NCBI GenBank assembly: GCA_907163375.1
Contig: CAJQUW010010315.1
Coordinates: 17,139 to 81,138 of the forward strand
Direction of reading: 5' to 3'
DNA length: 64,000 nucleotides
From: Prostheceraeus crozeri
Taxonomy: Eukaryota; Platyhelminthes; Polycladida; Euryleptidae
The notes beneath the pieces were generated by a model. It was not told the origin of the DNA, ran no database searches, and was given only the letters and a program-made list of their open reading frames with translations. Below are positions 34,975 to 45,600 of this stretch, in pieces; position 1 is the first letter of the stretch; every line of letters begins with the position of its first letter. The translations under genes and the position numbers were made by a program.

Positions 34975-35052
34975 CTTGTATTGACATCCAAACTCTCCGA
35001 ACGGGCAATCCTGTTCTTGCTTCATACATCGGGATTCGATATGCTCTTTCAG
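34975..35052 (-). CDS. TRAF-type zinc-finger exon
   Basis: A 78-bp exon between acceptor tttgcag|CTGAAAG and donor TACAAG|gtaatt. Its 26 residues read LKEHIESRCMKQEQDCPFGE then FGCQYK, the classic 'LkeH...C..r...Cp....GC' TRAF zinc finger. Its phase is 0 at both ends, so it joins directly to the exon at 33890-34223 (GC.YKG.KK.L..H), as in other TRAF genes. The exon between it and the candidate at 38474-38586 may be missing from my reading. The intron upstream holds a MITE, a foldback element and a Tc1 relic. Confidence 0.75.
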
Positions 35053-35241
35053 CTGCAAAAAGATTGCAGGTTAGTAATACATCATTGCTTTGAGACAGAA
35101 ATAAATTTTGAAAAAGTGTAAGCAAACATGTGTATATACACTCAAGGAACAAATAAAGAACCCGGTGGAAAAAGTTGTGTTAACAGTGACTCGTTGGTGT
35201 GAAATATGAACTTTAGAAGTTAATCAATAGTCAAACCATTA

Positions 35242-35424
35242 GGCCTCAACCACACAGCGAGCTTTTCCAAGAGTTATGCAGCAAATACAAAGTCATCATT
35301 GCAGCATTTGTGGACTTCCGTAATGCACGCAAAGCAAACTAGAGCGATTGATAGCTTGCGGACATGCGGTTACTCGAGACGCTTGGGACGCTCGTGTTTG
35401 CTTTGTTTCAGTGTGGCTGAGGCC
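35242..35424. mobile_element. Small TIR MITE (Harbinger-like 3-bp TSD), copy 1
   Basis: 183 bp with inverted ends GGCCTCAACCACACAGCGAG and ...CAGTGTGGCTGAGGCC. Bounded by TTA (left) and TAA (right), an imperfect 3-bp TWA duplication. The related copy at 42736-42934 has TTA on both sides. A foldback element begins 4 bp further on. Confidence 0.75.
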
Positions 35425-35427
35425 TAA

Positions 35428-36144
35428 TAGTCCGGCAGCCAGAACGAGTTTCTGCAGGGAACGAGGCCGAAAGTGAGACTTTCACAGAATGACACCATAT
35501 GCCTACTACGAATCGGCGCGTCTGCCGAGTTCTAGTGAGTTCCTCTTCTTGTCAGACGAGATCAAAGAAATACACATGTAAATCCAATGGGACGCAGATT
35601 TCAGTTCTTGGTTAAAATGAAATTTTCTATGTTTACTCTGATTAAACGGAAAGTAGTAAGCCCAGAGTCATAATTTTTGGCATGGAATGTCTTCAGGTCA
35701 TTTCCTTTTATGTTCATGCACCCCTGTGTATAAAACTAAACACATTTAGATTTGGCGAGCCTCTTAATGTCGGCAAACACAAACATTTTGAACAACTTTA
35801 TCCACATTCAACCACATTCTCACATACATTGACGATGATGCGTGATAAAAGCACATGCGCATCATCGGAAATGATCTGAAGACATTCCATGTTAAAAATT
35901 GTGACTCTAGACTTAATACTTTTCAGTTGATAAAAGAAAGCAAAGAAAATTTCATTTTAACCAAGAACTGAAATCTGCGTCCCATTGGATTTACATGTGT
36001 ATTTCTTTGATCTCGTCTGACAAGAAGAGGAACTCACTAGAACTCGGCAGACGCGCCGATTCGTAGTAGGCATATGGTGTCATTCTGTGAAAGTCTCACT
36101 TTCGGCCTCGTTCCCTGCAGAAACTCGTTCTGGCTGCCGGACTA
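35428..36144. mobile_element. Palindromic foldback element, complete copy
   Basis: 717 bp. Starts TAGTCCGGCAGCCAGAACG and ends in the exact complement. The inverted arms extend about 300 bp each around an asymmetric centre, so the element is almost wholly self-complementary. Flanked by TAA (35425-35427 and 36145-36147). Non-coding; the 60-65-codon ORFs inside are shadows. Another complete copy is at 39268-39988, with partial copies at 23457-23925, 7822, 10030 and 11500. It lies in a TRAF intron. Confidence 0.85.
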
Positions 36145-36258
36145 TAATGCTGTGATTCCATTCATTGTTCTTTCATGCATACCGAGCTGTACTCTGTTCA
36201 ATCCGCTAGCTACATACACCACAATCATTGACAGTATCGTAGCATTAGCAAATTAGTC

Positions 36259-37289
36259 TTGGCGACACGTGGATGTGATTTGACTGAATTCCGGAGAGGT
36301 CAAATCTATGCCTTAAAGTTTCATGCGAATTTTTCAAGACCTAAAATTGCTGAGTGCCTCGAGATATCAGAGAACACAGTCAGAAAGTACCTACAGAGGC
36401 TATCAGCTGGTGGAGATGCTGAAGCAACCAATAATGCTTCTTGTGGCCGTAGGAAAAGTACAACTGAAGAAGATGACGAGGAAATTTTAACTTTCTCTTC
36501 GAACCATCCTTTTTGCTCTGCCAGAGTAATTAAGCAAAACCTAAATCTAGAATGCACCAGAAGGACCGTAACAAATCGATTGCTGAGCGGTGGTCTCAAG
36601 GCATTTACACCAGCTAGAAAGACAGCTTCAACAGCAGATCATGAACATCGCAGATTGGAATGAGCTACAGAAAGTCATCGTGGACTTTGACGAGGTGGAA
36701 GAAAGTGGTGTTTTCTGACGAATCGAAATTCTGCTTCGGTCAGTCACGAGTACAGTATGTCCGTCGATTGATAGGAAATCGGTACACGGATCGCTACGTC
36801 TGCCGTACTCCGAACAGATCTGTCGCGCATGTAATGGTGTGGGGTGCATTCTCAAGTAATGGACATACGAGCCTGGTGAGAATTCAAGAGAGATTGGATG
36901 CACAAAAGTACATCGACATCCTTGAAGGTAATCATCTTCCAGTATGGAATACAATCACTCAAGCAGATGGCATCTTCCAGCAAGACAATGCACCAATACA
37001 TTCGGCGAACCGGACGAAACTGTTCCTTCAACACAATGGAATCCCTACCTTAGACTGGCCTGCATTTAGTCCCGACATGAATCCCATCGAACACGTGTGG
37101 GTACAGATGGAACTGAAACTCCAAAGAGAATATGAGGACCCAGAAGACAGTGACCAACTCTTTGCTATGCTTGATGTCATTTGGAATGAACTGATGGATG
37201 ATGTCAATTATCGAGCTTCTCTCATCAGTTCAATGTGTGATCGCGTAGAAGCAGTACTGGATGCTGAAGGTGATTTTACGAGATTTTGA
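36259..37289 (+). pseudogene. Tc1/mariner DD34E transposase, one stop and one frameshift
   Basis: The first half (36259-36663) carries the helix-turn-helix (FSRPKIAECLEISENTVRKY) and a GRRKSTTEEDDEEI link. The second half (36660-37289) has Asp in KVVFSDESKF, Asp in IFQQDNAPIHSA and Glu in SPDMNPIEHVW, with 34 residues between the last two, plus VMVWGAFSSNG. The halves differ by one frame, and the first ends at a TGA where relatives have Trp (about 36661). Otherwise the coding sequence is long and undamaged, so the inactivation is recent. No ATG lies at the natural start (it begins at a TTG), and I could not identify terminal repeats. Inserted in a TRAF intron, close to the foldback element. 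Confidence 0.85.
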
Positions 37290-38473
37290 CAGTTTTCTAT
37301 GTGCTAGTACGCCTTTCGTGACTTTATACGTGTATTGATATTGTTTCTGTGATCGACTCTGAAGCACAAGTAGTGCATATTGTCTTGTTGTTTTCGGAAT
37401 AGAGTTAAATGTCTAACCGGGTACTTTATTTTTTCCTTGAGAATATTCATCGCTCAGTTGACATTGACATTTTGTTACATGAGGCATTGGCACGTGAATT
37501 TATCCAAAGAAAGCAATCCGATGTTATGTATAGTAATACGAAAATCTATGGCAGACAATTACTGTTTGTTTCCATCATCACGATTATCTTGAGGTATTTC
37601 TGACAAGAAATTATTGGAAGATACATTGAAATGAGAAGGGCAATTATCAATGAACAACAAAATTTCGATCTTGCTCCTTAAATTGGTTGTTGATTTGATT
37701 CAATTACTAATTGAAGATTTTCAGGAAATGCAGTGTATGGAGCAGGTCGTTAGGAGAAAGTTAATTTGTATTGATAAGTCAGAAAACATAGGTCGTTGGT
37801 CACGTTAAAGGGAGTAGTCGTATAAGCGGAGAATTCACATAACAGGAGGTCGTATAAGAGGGAGTACTGTATTATTATCCAATCTGACAGAATTTTCTTG
37901 CCACGTATGTATTTAATCTACATTTATAGGTAAAAGATCCTCTCCATGCCGAGTGGGGCTACGTCTCTGTGACTATTATTTCCCGAGTGCTTTCAAACTT
38001 CTCACCAATAAGCTTGAGTTTTGCCTACTAAAAGTCACTTTTATAAGTATTTTTTCGAAGGTCTGTGTTTTGCCACTTTTTGCAAACATTTTGTGTGACA
38101 ACGAAATGTCTCGATTTTCAGCATCAGCATGCTGTAAACTATAAACAGTGAATATCCGCTGAAATCCATAGCCAAAATTAGTGACACTATTTTTACAGTC
38201 TGAATTGCAAATATCCGAAGAGACAGGCACTGTTTATCAGACACTAGCGGATGTTAACTGCCACGTCATCATTTTTTAGCAGATATTTACGTGAAGCTTT
38301 TCAGTTAAATTTCACCGTTATTTCAGCTGTTTCAACGGTGCACAGTTTATACATTTAATCTAGTGAATATGAATCTATGAATCATATCATGATATTTTGT
38401 TATACCATAGAAATCAAATGAAAATCCATTGGAAATCAAATGTTATTTAAATATTACTAATTAAAATACTTAC
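37290..38473. other. TRAF-gene intron with a possible pogo-type terminus
   Basis: Mostly unrecognised. At 37808-37872 two related 'ggagtagtcgtataag' / 'ggaggtcgtataagag' blocks end in GGGAGTACTGTA, resembling the end of a Tigger/pogo-type MITE (CAGTACTCCC...). Its other end is not seen. Confidence 0.35.
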
Positions 38474-38586
38474 CAGCAATGGTACCTTAAAGTAGCAATT
38501 TCTGTAAACCTTCCTGTTCACTTGAATTCTTTGGAAGTATGAAAGTCCTCCTTCTTCTTTATAATCACATTTGAAGCTACGTAGAC
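38474..38586 (-). CDS. Probable further TRAF zinc-finger exon
   Basis: A 113-bp open segment between acceptor atcttcag|GT (38586) and a strong donor CTG|gtaagt (38474). It ends in phase 0, which is what the exon at 34975-35052 needs. It reads LRSFKCDYKEEGGLSYFQRI, then NRKVYRNCYFKVPLL, resembling the TRAF finger pattern 'kC.Y.eeGC......i...n.Hv..nC.f..vpc'. The second Cys and a His of that pattern appear as Gly and Lys here, so the finger would be defective, or the assignment is wrong. The acceptor has a poor pyrimidine tract. Confidence 0.4.
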
Positions 38587-39008
38587 CTGAAGATTACTAT
38601 TTCATAGATACATGGGAATGTCTTTTTTGAAGGCATATTTGTTGCATTGCTTGACAAAGAAATCCTTATGTGCTGTTAAACAGATTCTCAATTCATTCAA
38701 TTACTTAACGTCGTAGACAGCAATCTCTAATGTGACTTGCATCTAATGTGACCAGTAATGGGACTGCTGTATACTTTTCAATAAACGGCTTTATTATTAT
38801 TATTATTATCAAAATTTCTGTGATGAATGTAATGGCATTGAAATATAAATCATTTTCAAGTTTGGGGGGATGTTGACAACCTTCTCGTCGTCCCCCCGTA
38901 AGTACCTATAAAGGGAAGCTATAATGTCAACTCAAGATCAAGCTAAAATACAAGATCAAAACAATTGCTCAATCTCAGACTCAACTTCGAGACAATGCAG
39001 ACTCATCC
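38587..39008. other. LINE 3'-end-like tail and an adjoining GC-ended stem-loop
   Basis: At 38779-38809 'caataaacggc' plus (TTA)n looks like the 3' tail of a non-LTR retrotransposon. At 38864-38897 GGGGGGA...TCCCCCC forms a 34-bp stem-loop, then a TATAAA at about 38909 and the start of the next LINE. Either could be LINE ends; not certain. Confidence 0.35.
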
Positions 39009-41541
39009 ATGACGGAGTTTCTAGAAACAAATGGCACGACTATAATGCAAATCAATGTAGAAGGATTAACAAGAGCTAAGCGTGAAGTGATTCGAGAAAT
39101 TGCTAAGCAGCACGCAGTCTCTGTTATCCTCCTTCAAGAGACTCACTCAATCGCCGATTCTGACATTAATATCCTGGGATATGATATCATGGCTGCTCAA
39201 CATGACAGACAGCACAGTAAAGCCACTCTTGCTAAAAGCTGCATGCCTATTGCATCCATCACCGTTTTATTCCTGCAGCCAGAACGTGTTTCTGCAGGGA
39301 ACGAGGCCGAAAATGAGACTTCCACAAAATGATGCACACCCTATGCCTACTACGAATCGGCACGTCTGCCGAGTTCTAGTGAGTTCCTCTTCTTGTCAGA
39401 CGAGATCAAAGAAAAACACATGTTAATTCAATTGGACGCAGATTGCAGTTTTTGGCTAAAATGAAATTTTCTTTGCTTTCTTTTATCAACTGAAAAGTAT
39501 TAAGTCTAGAGTTTTTGGTATGGAATGTCTTCAGATCATTTCCGACGATGTGCATGTACCATTATCATGCATCTAATCTACAATGTATGTGAGAATGTGG
39601 TTGAATGTGGATAAAGTTGTTCAAAATGTTTGTGTTTGCCGACATTAAGAGGCTCGCCAAATCTAAATGTGTTTAGCTTTATACACAGGGGTGCATGAAC
39701 ATAAAAGGAAATGACCTGAAGACATTCCATGCCAAAAATTATGACTCTGGGCTTACTACTTTCCGTTTAATCAGAGTAAACATAGAAAATTTCATTTTAA
39801 CCAAGAACTGAAATCTGCATCCCATTGGATTAACATGTGTTTTTCTTTGATCCTGTCTGATAAGAAGAGGAACTCACTAGAACTCCGCAGACGTGCCGAT
39901 TCGTAGTAGGCATATGGTGTACATCATTCTGTGAAAGTACCACTTTCGGCCTCGTTCCTTGCAGAAACACGTTCTGGCTGCCGGACTATTTCCCCACCAG
40001 GAAGAATAGCAGTAGCATTTGGAGAACTCTCAATCTCTCAATACATATAAACCGCCAAGAACAAACTTTCTACACCTACCAGTGTTCCCATCACTTGCCA
40101 TCTATCTACTCTGGAGACTTAAATTGCCAATATAAAATCTGGGGATACAACAGTAGTAGCCCTGATGGATGCGCCCTTGCTGACTGGGCCTCCAAATAAC
40201 AATCTGTCTGTTCTTTACGACAATAAACAACCAAATTCATTTCATTCATTTATGTGGAGCTCTTACACCGACCCTGACTTAACGTTCGTCAGCAATAATC
40301 CCTCGTCGAGAATTCCTCAAGAGGTTCATAGAATTATCGGAAATTTCCAACCTTGATAACCCATCCAGCTTTAATATCCCCTACACCTACAGCTCCACTC
40401 TTAAGATGGAACTTAAGAAAAGCAGATTGTGAATCATTCAAGAACAATTTGACAATCACTTTTGAGGCATTTCCAGAGCCATCTGATAGTAACGTCAACG
40501 AAATGTGTTCTACTTTTTGTATCTCAGTCCTCAGTGCTGCAAAACCAGTCATGCCCCGAGGTTGTAGAAAAGTCTACATTCCTGGATGGGATCGCACGTG
40601 TACTGAACTCGCTGATAAAGTCGCCTCAGCAAAGACAATCAAGAGAAACGATCTGCTTCAACAGTTCTATTAGATGATATTGACGATCAAAGACAGAAGA
40701 GGTGGATTGAAACTGTCGCAGGAATCGATATGAAACACTTTAGCAGGAGAGCGTGAGCGGCTCTTAACTGACTCACTGGTGAATCAAAAAGCATGCGATA
40801 CCAAATGATGCTCCCAAACCGAATAAAATTGCCAGTTGTCTTGTCAATAATGGAAAATTCAAAGAATATGACCGACTATTTACCGGGCAGATCAATCAAG
40901 AACTGAAAGGTCTCTGGAACGCACCAAGCGTGGATGCAGACTCCTATCATGACTTCGATCCAGAAGAAATTATGACAACACTAATAGCCTTAAAGCCTGG
41001 TAAAGCGATGGGTCCTGACAACCTCTTGTCGGAATTCCTTTTAAATCTCCCGAAAAATGTTATTATTTGGTTGAGCACATTCCATCTGCCTCCGAACTAA
41101 AAAACTGCCAACAGTCTGGAAAACTGCAAAGGTTATAGCTGTCCTCAAACCTCAAGACCATCACATCTACCTAGTAGTTACAGGTCTATCAGCTTACTCT
41201 TAGTACCTTTCAAAATTTTAGAGCGCTTGATTCTCAATCGTATTTGTCATCTTGTTGACAGTCAGCTCCCACATGAACAAGCTGACTTCCGTGTCGGGCT
41301 CAATACTGTCGATCAAGTTGCACTCCTCACAGAGGATATAGAATGTGACTTCGAGCAATCTCTTAAAGCAGAAGCAGTGTTTATTGATCTTTCAGCAGTT
41401 TATGATACTGTTTGGCTTCGAGGAGTAACTTTGAAACTATTAAAAATGATTCCAGACAAAAACATGGTGCAAGTGATAATGGAAATGATCATCAATCGAT
41501 GTTTTACGATCTACTTGGGCGACGTGAAGGGATTCTTTTGA
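39009..41541 (+). pseudogene. Jockey/CR1-type LINE ORF2 (endonuclease + RT), degenerate and interrupted
   Basis: The APE endonuclease starts at 39009 (IMQINVEGLTRAKRE, VSVILLQETHS) and is broken by a foldback element (39268-39988). It resumes with a SGDLNCQYKIWGYNSSSPDG / NSFHSFMWSSYTDPDLTFVS region (about 40110-40310), then the RWNLRKADCESF linker typical of arthropod-type jockey-like LINEs (about 40400). RT motifs follow around 41180-41530: YRSISLLLVPFKILERLILN, LPHEQADFRVGLNTVDQVAL and AEAVFIDLSAVYDTVWLRGV. The catalytic YADD box and the 3' part are not found. Many frameshifts and stops lie between 40320 and 41160. In life such a protein nicks DNA and copies its own RNA; this copy is dead. 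Confidence 0.8.
39268..39988. mobile_element. Palindromic foldback element, complete copy inside the LINE
   Basis: 721 bp, very similar to 35428-36144. The right end is GTTCTGGCTGCCGGACTA; the left end TATTCCTGCAGCCAGAACG has two changes. Flanked by TTT on both sides (39265-39267, 39989-39991), supporting a 3-bp TSD. Inserted in the endonuclease domain of the LINE, so it is younger than the LINE. Confidence 0.85.
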
Positions 41542-42732
41542 TTTTGCGTACATTTTTGATCATACGAATACATAGTAGGATACTCTAGTCAAAGATTTGT
41601 CCTCATTTAACATCAAATTGCTTAAACTATTTGCTAATGATGTCAGTAATTGATTTCTAATGGAAACGAAAGAGTGCACACTGAAAAATGTCTGGGAGGT
41701 AAATTAACTGCTATGATGATAATTGCAAAGGGAACATTCGTAATGAAAATCACCTTGACGATGAGGAGTCTGGAAATATTTGCACATCAAATAATCCCCG
41801 CACCCATCCATGCAGAAAATCACATTTCCTCGAATCGTCAATAGATTAAGAAGTAGAATCGAGTCAGGGAGTTGATCAAAAGTGGATTACACAGCTGAAA
41901 AGCCTGCACTTTCTTCACTGCTTCTAGGAAACTCAAAATCATTTCATTCATTCATTCATCACAGAAAAGATCTAATCTGTAGTCAGGGCATTTTAGAAAG
42001 GAATACGCAGTTTTCCCAGCGTTTTGCTTGTTCTGTTTTGGGCATTCTCAAGGGCATAGAAAGCCTTTTTCTACGTTTTATTGTGAAAGACTTATTTCTA
42101 TGCATAAATTGATCATCAAATTTGAAAATCACAAATGGAGAACCTTTTTGTTGATAACTTAATTAATGCTGATTTAGGCATCCAATTAAATGCTAATGAA
42201 GGCTTTGACATCACTGTTTTATCACAGGGGATTCGACGATGCTGACATAGACTTCGTAATGCGTTGCGTAGCTTTCATTCCAGTCCTTCAACTGCCAATG
42301 ACACTTCGGGACTCGACCTCTAGACCAAGAACTTAATCACTGTGTTCTACGGACACCACAGGACAAAGGAAAAAAAGAAGGAAAGAAATGCGAAAAAACT
42401 TTCAATCAATCTTTGTTGATCAAAAGTCATGCTGATTGCATATTGCTTAGGATGAAGTCTCTAGATGAATAACATTTCATACAATCTCAGATCCTTTTCC
42501 TTTCTTGAAATCTTCATATGGCTTGGTCTTTGTATTAACACACTTGTAGTGCTCACTTCTTTGCAGATTGCCAGTGCTCGTCATCTCTTTGGAAGAGATG
42601 TTGTGACGTGAGGCACTTCTGTATCGATAGATCACGTTGTTGTTCATTCGGAGGGGGTTTTGTGCTGGGTTTGTGTCTGTACTGTAGCTTGTTGTTGGTG
42701 AAAATTGGTATTAGGTATTCTATAGCCCAGAC
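41542..42732. other. No gene recognised; possible LINE 3' debris
   Basis: ORFs up to 76 codons without features. An (ATTC)n stretch lies at about 41940-41957. Confidence 0.4.
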
Positions 42733-42735
42733 TTA

Positions 42736-42934
42736 GGCCTCAACCACACTGCGAGCTTTTCCAAGCGTTTCCGAGCAAAGCGTTTTGCAGCAAATATAAA
42801 GTCATCATTACAGCAGTTGTAGACTGCCACACTGCGAGCAAAGCAAACCAGAGCGATTGATAGCTTACGGACATACGTTTGCTCGATAAGCTCGGGACGC
42901 TCGTGTTTGCTTTGCTTTCAGTGTGGCTGAGGCC
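42736..42934. mobile_element. Small TIR MITE (Harbinger-like 3-bp TSD), copy 2
   Basis: 199 bp. The ends GGCCTCAACCACACTGCGAG and CAGTGTGGCTGAGGCC are inverted. Flanked by TTA on both sides (42733-42735, 42935-42937), the TWA target typical of PIF/Harbinger elements. Same family as 35242-35424, with a longer interior. Confidence 0.85.
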
Positions 42935-42937
42935 TTA

Positions 42938-43410
42938 CTCGTGAAATTTAATTGATCACAATTACAAATTAATCCGTTTTTCTTCAATTACATTTCAATT
43001 CCTCTGCAATTCCTTAAGATAACATTCGGTTCTTAATTCAGATTTTGACAATAACTTTCGTCGTAAATTTTTTTTAAAGAGTCACAGATAATTACGTCCC
43101 TGGTACACATCTATGTAAGTGTACCATTGTCATTGTCATTGGTCAGCCATTGTAACGCACCATCGACAAGGAGAATAAAGTACCTGTAATTAACAATGCA
43201 TGCAGAATGATCATTTAACAGTGCTGACTGCAAAGTTATTGCAATTACTTCTCAATTACATGGCTAAAAATGTAAATAAGTCGAATAACTAATTACTGTA
43301 ATTGCAATTTCAATAGCGTATTACAATTACAATACAGGTCTGCTATAGGCAATGAAATGTAGACCGTTCTCCATACGGCAAAGCTAGCGGGGAATCTGAC
43401 TTTTATTGTA
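42938..43410. other. No gene recognised
   Basis: Low-complexity ATTAC/GTAAT-rich sequence near 43230-43340. Confidence 0.4.
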
Positions 43411-43429
43411 TTAACCCTTTCGACCCTAA

Positions 43430-43479
43430 GACGAGAGTATCTCGTCATATATACTTCCCTAAGACGAGAGTATCTCGTC
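43430..43479. repeat. Two tandem palindromes inside the TTAA-CCCTTTCG end
   Basis: GACGAGAGTATCTCGTC occurs at 43430-43446 and 43463-43479, each preceded by CCCTAA. Each copy is a 7-bp inverted repeat around GTA. Possible transposase or host-protein sites. Confidence 0.8.
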
Positions 43480-44516
43480 ATCTCTTAAATTTCATTTCAG
43501 TTGATCTTGTATTAATGTAGGCAGTATAGCAATCACTTCAGGTGGCATTCAACGCATGAGAGTTGAAATAACAATCATCTGCTACCATTTCTTTTCACAG
43601 AAATGGTCCAATATATGCAACAGCAATAATTTCTGACAACAGTAACTGACGCGCATCGATTTCACTTTCGTCGGTGTGAATAGCTCGACTCCACGATAGG
43701 AAATTGCGACACTTCAATGATGACGATGACCAATCACACTGAAGAGATGAGTTCTGCAGGGTTCCTTTCTTCATGCGACTGGGCATCATTTCAGAAGAAG
43801 ACAGGAACTGTAAGAGGTAGCATTCAATCCACTATTCTGAAACCGACCTGTATTGACAAATATTGAAATGGGCAGCATCGACCTAGCAGACTAGCCATGC
43901 TGCATACTAATAGGTACTACTAGATAATCCGTGCATCCGAAAACGTCATGCTTGGCTCAAAGAGTCGGACTGAACATCATTGAGATAACTATACAATGCT
44001 TTCATTCGGTATTGTTTCGAAAAAGATGGTAAGTGCGCACGTTTCTAGAATTCCTCAAGGAAACTGCCATTTTCCTAGCTCAGTTGGAATCGACTCCAAA
44101 AGTATAACGACGACGAAGTTCGCAACATAGTGAAACGGAGTCGAACACAGTGCATACCATGGATTAGCACCCAGTACTGCAAAACAGCAACCAACAAAAC
44201 GATTCCGAGTTCGCCTGCGACTTGGTATTCGAAAAGAAACGCGTTGCAACTGTAGAAACTGTCCAGGCAATCCCGGTGTCTATATCAGGCAATGTTTCGA
44301 GACTTACCATCGTCAATCGTAATTACTGATGTAAATAATATTTATCATAATGGAAATGATGAAATGATGCTCTTTCTTTATATCAAACTCTCATATTTTC
44401 ACAATAAGTTGGCAATTTACCATAAAATTTCAGACTACGAAAGGTTAAAAAAGTGCAAAAAATCAGAATTTTTAGACAGAACAAGTGTCATACTTGATTG
44501 CGTTTAGGGTCGAAAG

Positions 44517-45036
44517 CACAGAATTAGACAGGTTGTCTCTTCTTCCGTTTGACTAGAAGGGAAGCATTGGAACATGTAACGTTATTGAAATGGCACAATC
44601 TCCTGACTAAATACCATAGCAATCGAACAATGAGCAGCCAGTTCAACATTAAACACGCCAAATTGTGCGAAGTTTCAGTGACTGTTATCAGCCGGATCAC
44701 ACAGCAGAGAGACAGTCGATGTCAAGTTCTACAGAGAAGTTTGCGAACGTTCTTTCATGCGCCTGCTAACTTTTTTTAAAATGATCGGATGGCCCAACAT
44801 TATCGAGAAAACGTTTGCGCAATGATCTGAATTCTACGAATCTGAAGGAATTGTGGCGATCGGAGCATTTTGAAGGAATTCAGAGCAATCTGCAAGCGAC
44901 GAGCGACTATTTTTCCTATCTCTGCAAGGTATTAGGAATTTCTTTTTGCCCACTTAATAAGTTCCTGGATGTGCCATCTGTTTGAATCAGTTTGCACTTC
45001 TAGCAAAGTGATAAGATTAAACAATCTAATTCTGTA
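44517..45036 (+). mobile_element. Short TIR element with 8-bp TSD (hAT-like MITE), copy 2
   Basis: 520 bp, the inverted relative of 2923-3436. The ends are CACAGAATTAGA and TCTAATTCTGTA. Flanked by a perfect 8-bp repeat GTCGAAAG (44509-44516, 45037-45044), which is itself part of the host element's TIR. The 76-codon ORF at 44549 is not maintained in copy 1. Confidence 0.8.
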
Positions 45037-45555
45037 GTCGAAAGGGTAAAGAGCTTATCCTAAGCTATCACTGAAGCAATATGAAGTTTTCTTTGTTAAC
45101 TTTCATTTTTCCTCAATGACAAACAAAAAGATTTTCTACAAAGTTTATGAAGAAGTAATTGAACTGACAATGGAGAAATTATTTTGGATTTTAGTTCAAC
45201 CTCATAGAATGAAATCAAAAAAATGCAGTCTTGTCAAATCACTAAAACAGCTGCTTTGATTAAACTAAAATCATGAAATTATTCTTATACGTGGATGCTG
45301 AAGTGTCTTTGAAACGGTTGATTCAGACTGATATAAAAGTATGTTCCATGTGAAAGTAAACTTAATGCAACGACAGCAAAGTATGGTTTCAGTCAACGTA
45401 GCTACAATAAAGGCAACTCCCTGGATGCAGGTCTAATGACTTTGCATGAAATTTGTGGCCGCAATTCACTCTACGTCACAATTACACAGAGAGTCAGCAA
45501 TTTCCAAATGTTGCGACTGTAGATCTTCGATAGAAAAGAAAAAGCCAAGTTAATA

Positions 45556-45598
45556 TTTCGACCATGTGAAGTGGCCATCATCAGTATTGTACCGGTAC
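45556..45598 (-). ncRNA. Hammerhead-ribozyme-like motif, probably from a Penelope-like pLTR
   Basis: Read on the minus strand: a GTACCGGTAC palindrome (45589-45598), AATA, the conserved CTGATGA box (45578-45584), then GGCC-loop-GGTC forming a 4-bp stem II, then GAAA (45556-45559). The two invariant core boxes and a pairing stem II are present in the right order and spacing. PLE terminal repeats of many animals carry hammerheads of this kind. Stem III and the cleavage site are not clear, so self-cleavage is uncertain. No PLE coding part lies close by. Confidence 0.5.
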
Positions 45599-45600
45599 TA

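Larger units (their letters stand above)
43411..45050. mobile_element. piggyBac-like non-autonomous element with nested MITE
   Basis: The left end is TTAA followed by CCCTTTCGACCCTA (43411-43428). The right end, TAGGGTCGAAAG, runs into a nested MITE at 44517 and resumes after it as GTCGAAAGGG (45037-45046). With the MITE and one copy of its duplication taken out, the two ends form a perfect 14-bp inverted repeat. TTAA plus CCCTTT ends are the piggyBac signature. The base context at the right is TAAA, so one TTAA seems mutated. No transposase ORF. Two tandem palindromes lie just inside the left end. Confidence 0.6.

Noticed and set aside
44549-44779. 76-codon ORF in the hAT-like MITE
   Set aside because: Not preserved as a frame in the other copy at 2923-3436.
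43411-45050. Assignment of an autonomous piggyBac element
   Set aside because: No transposase frame, and the right TTAA is not intact; only the ends support the family.
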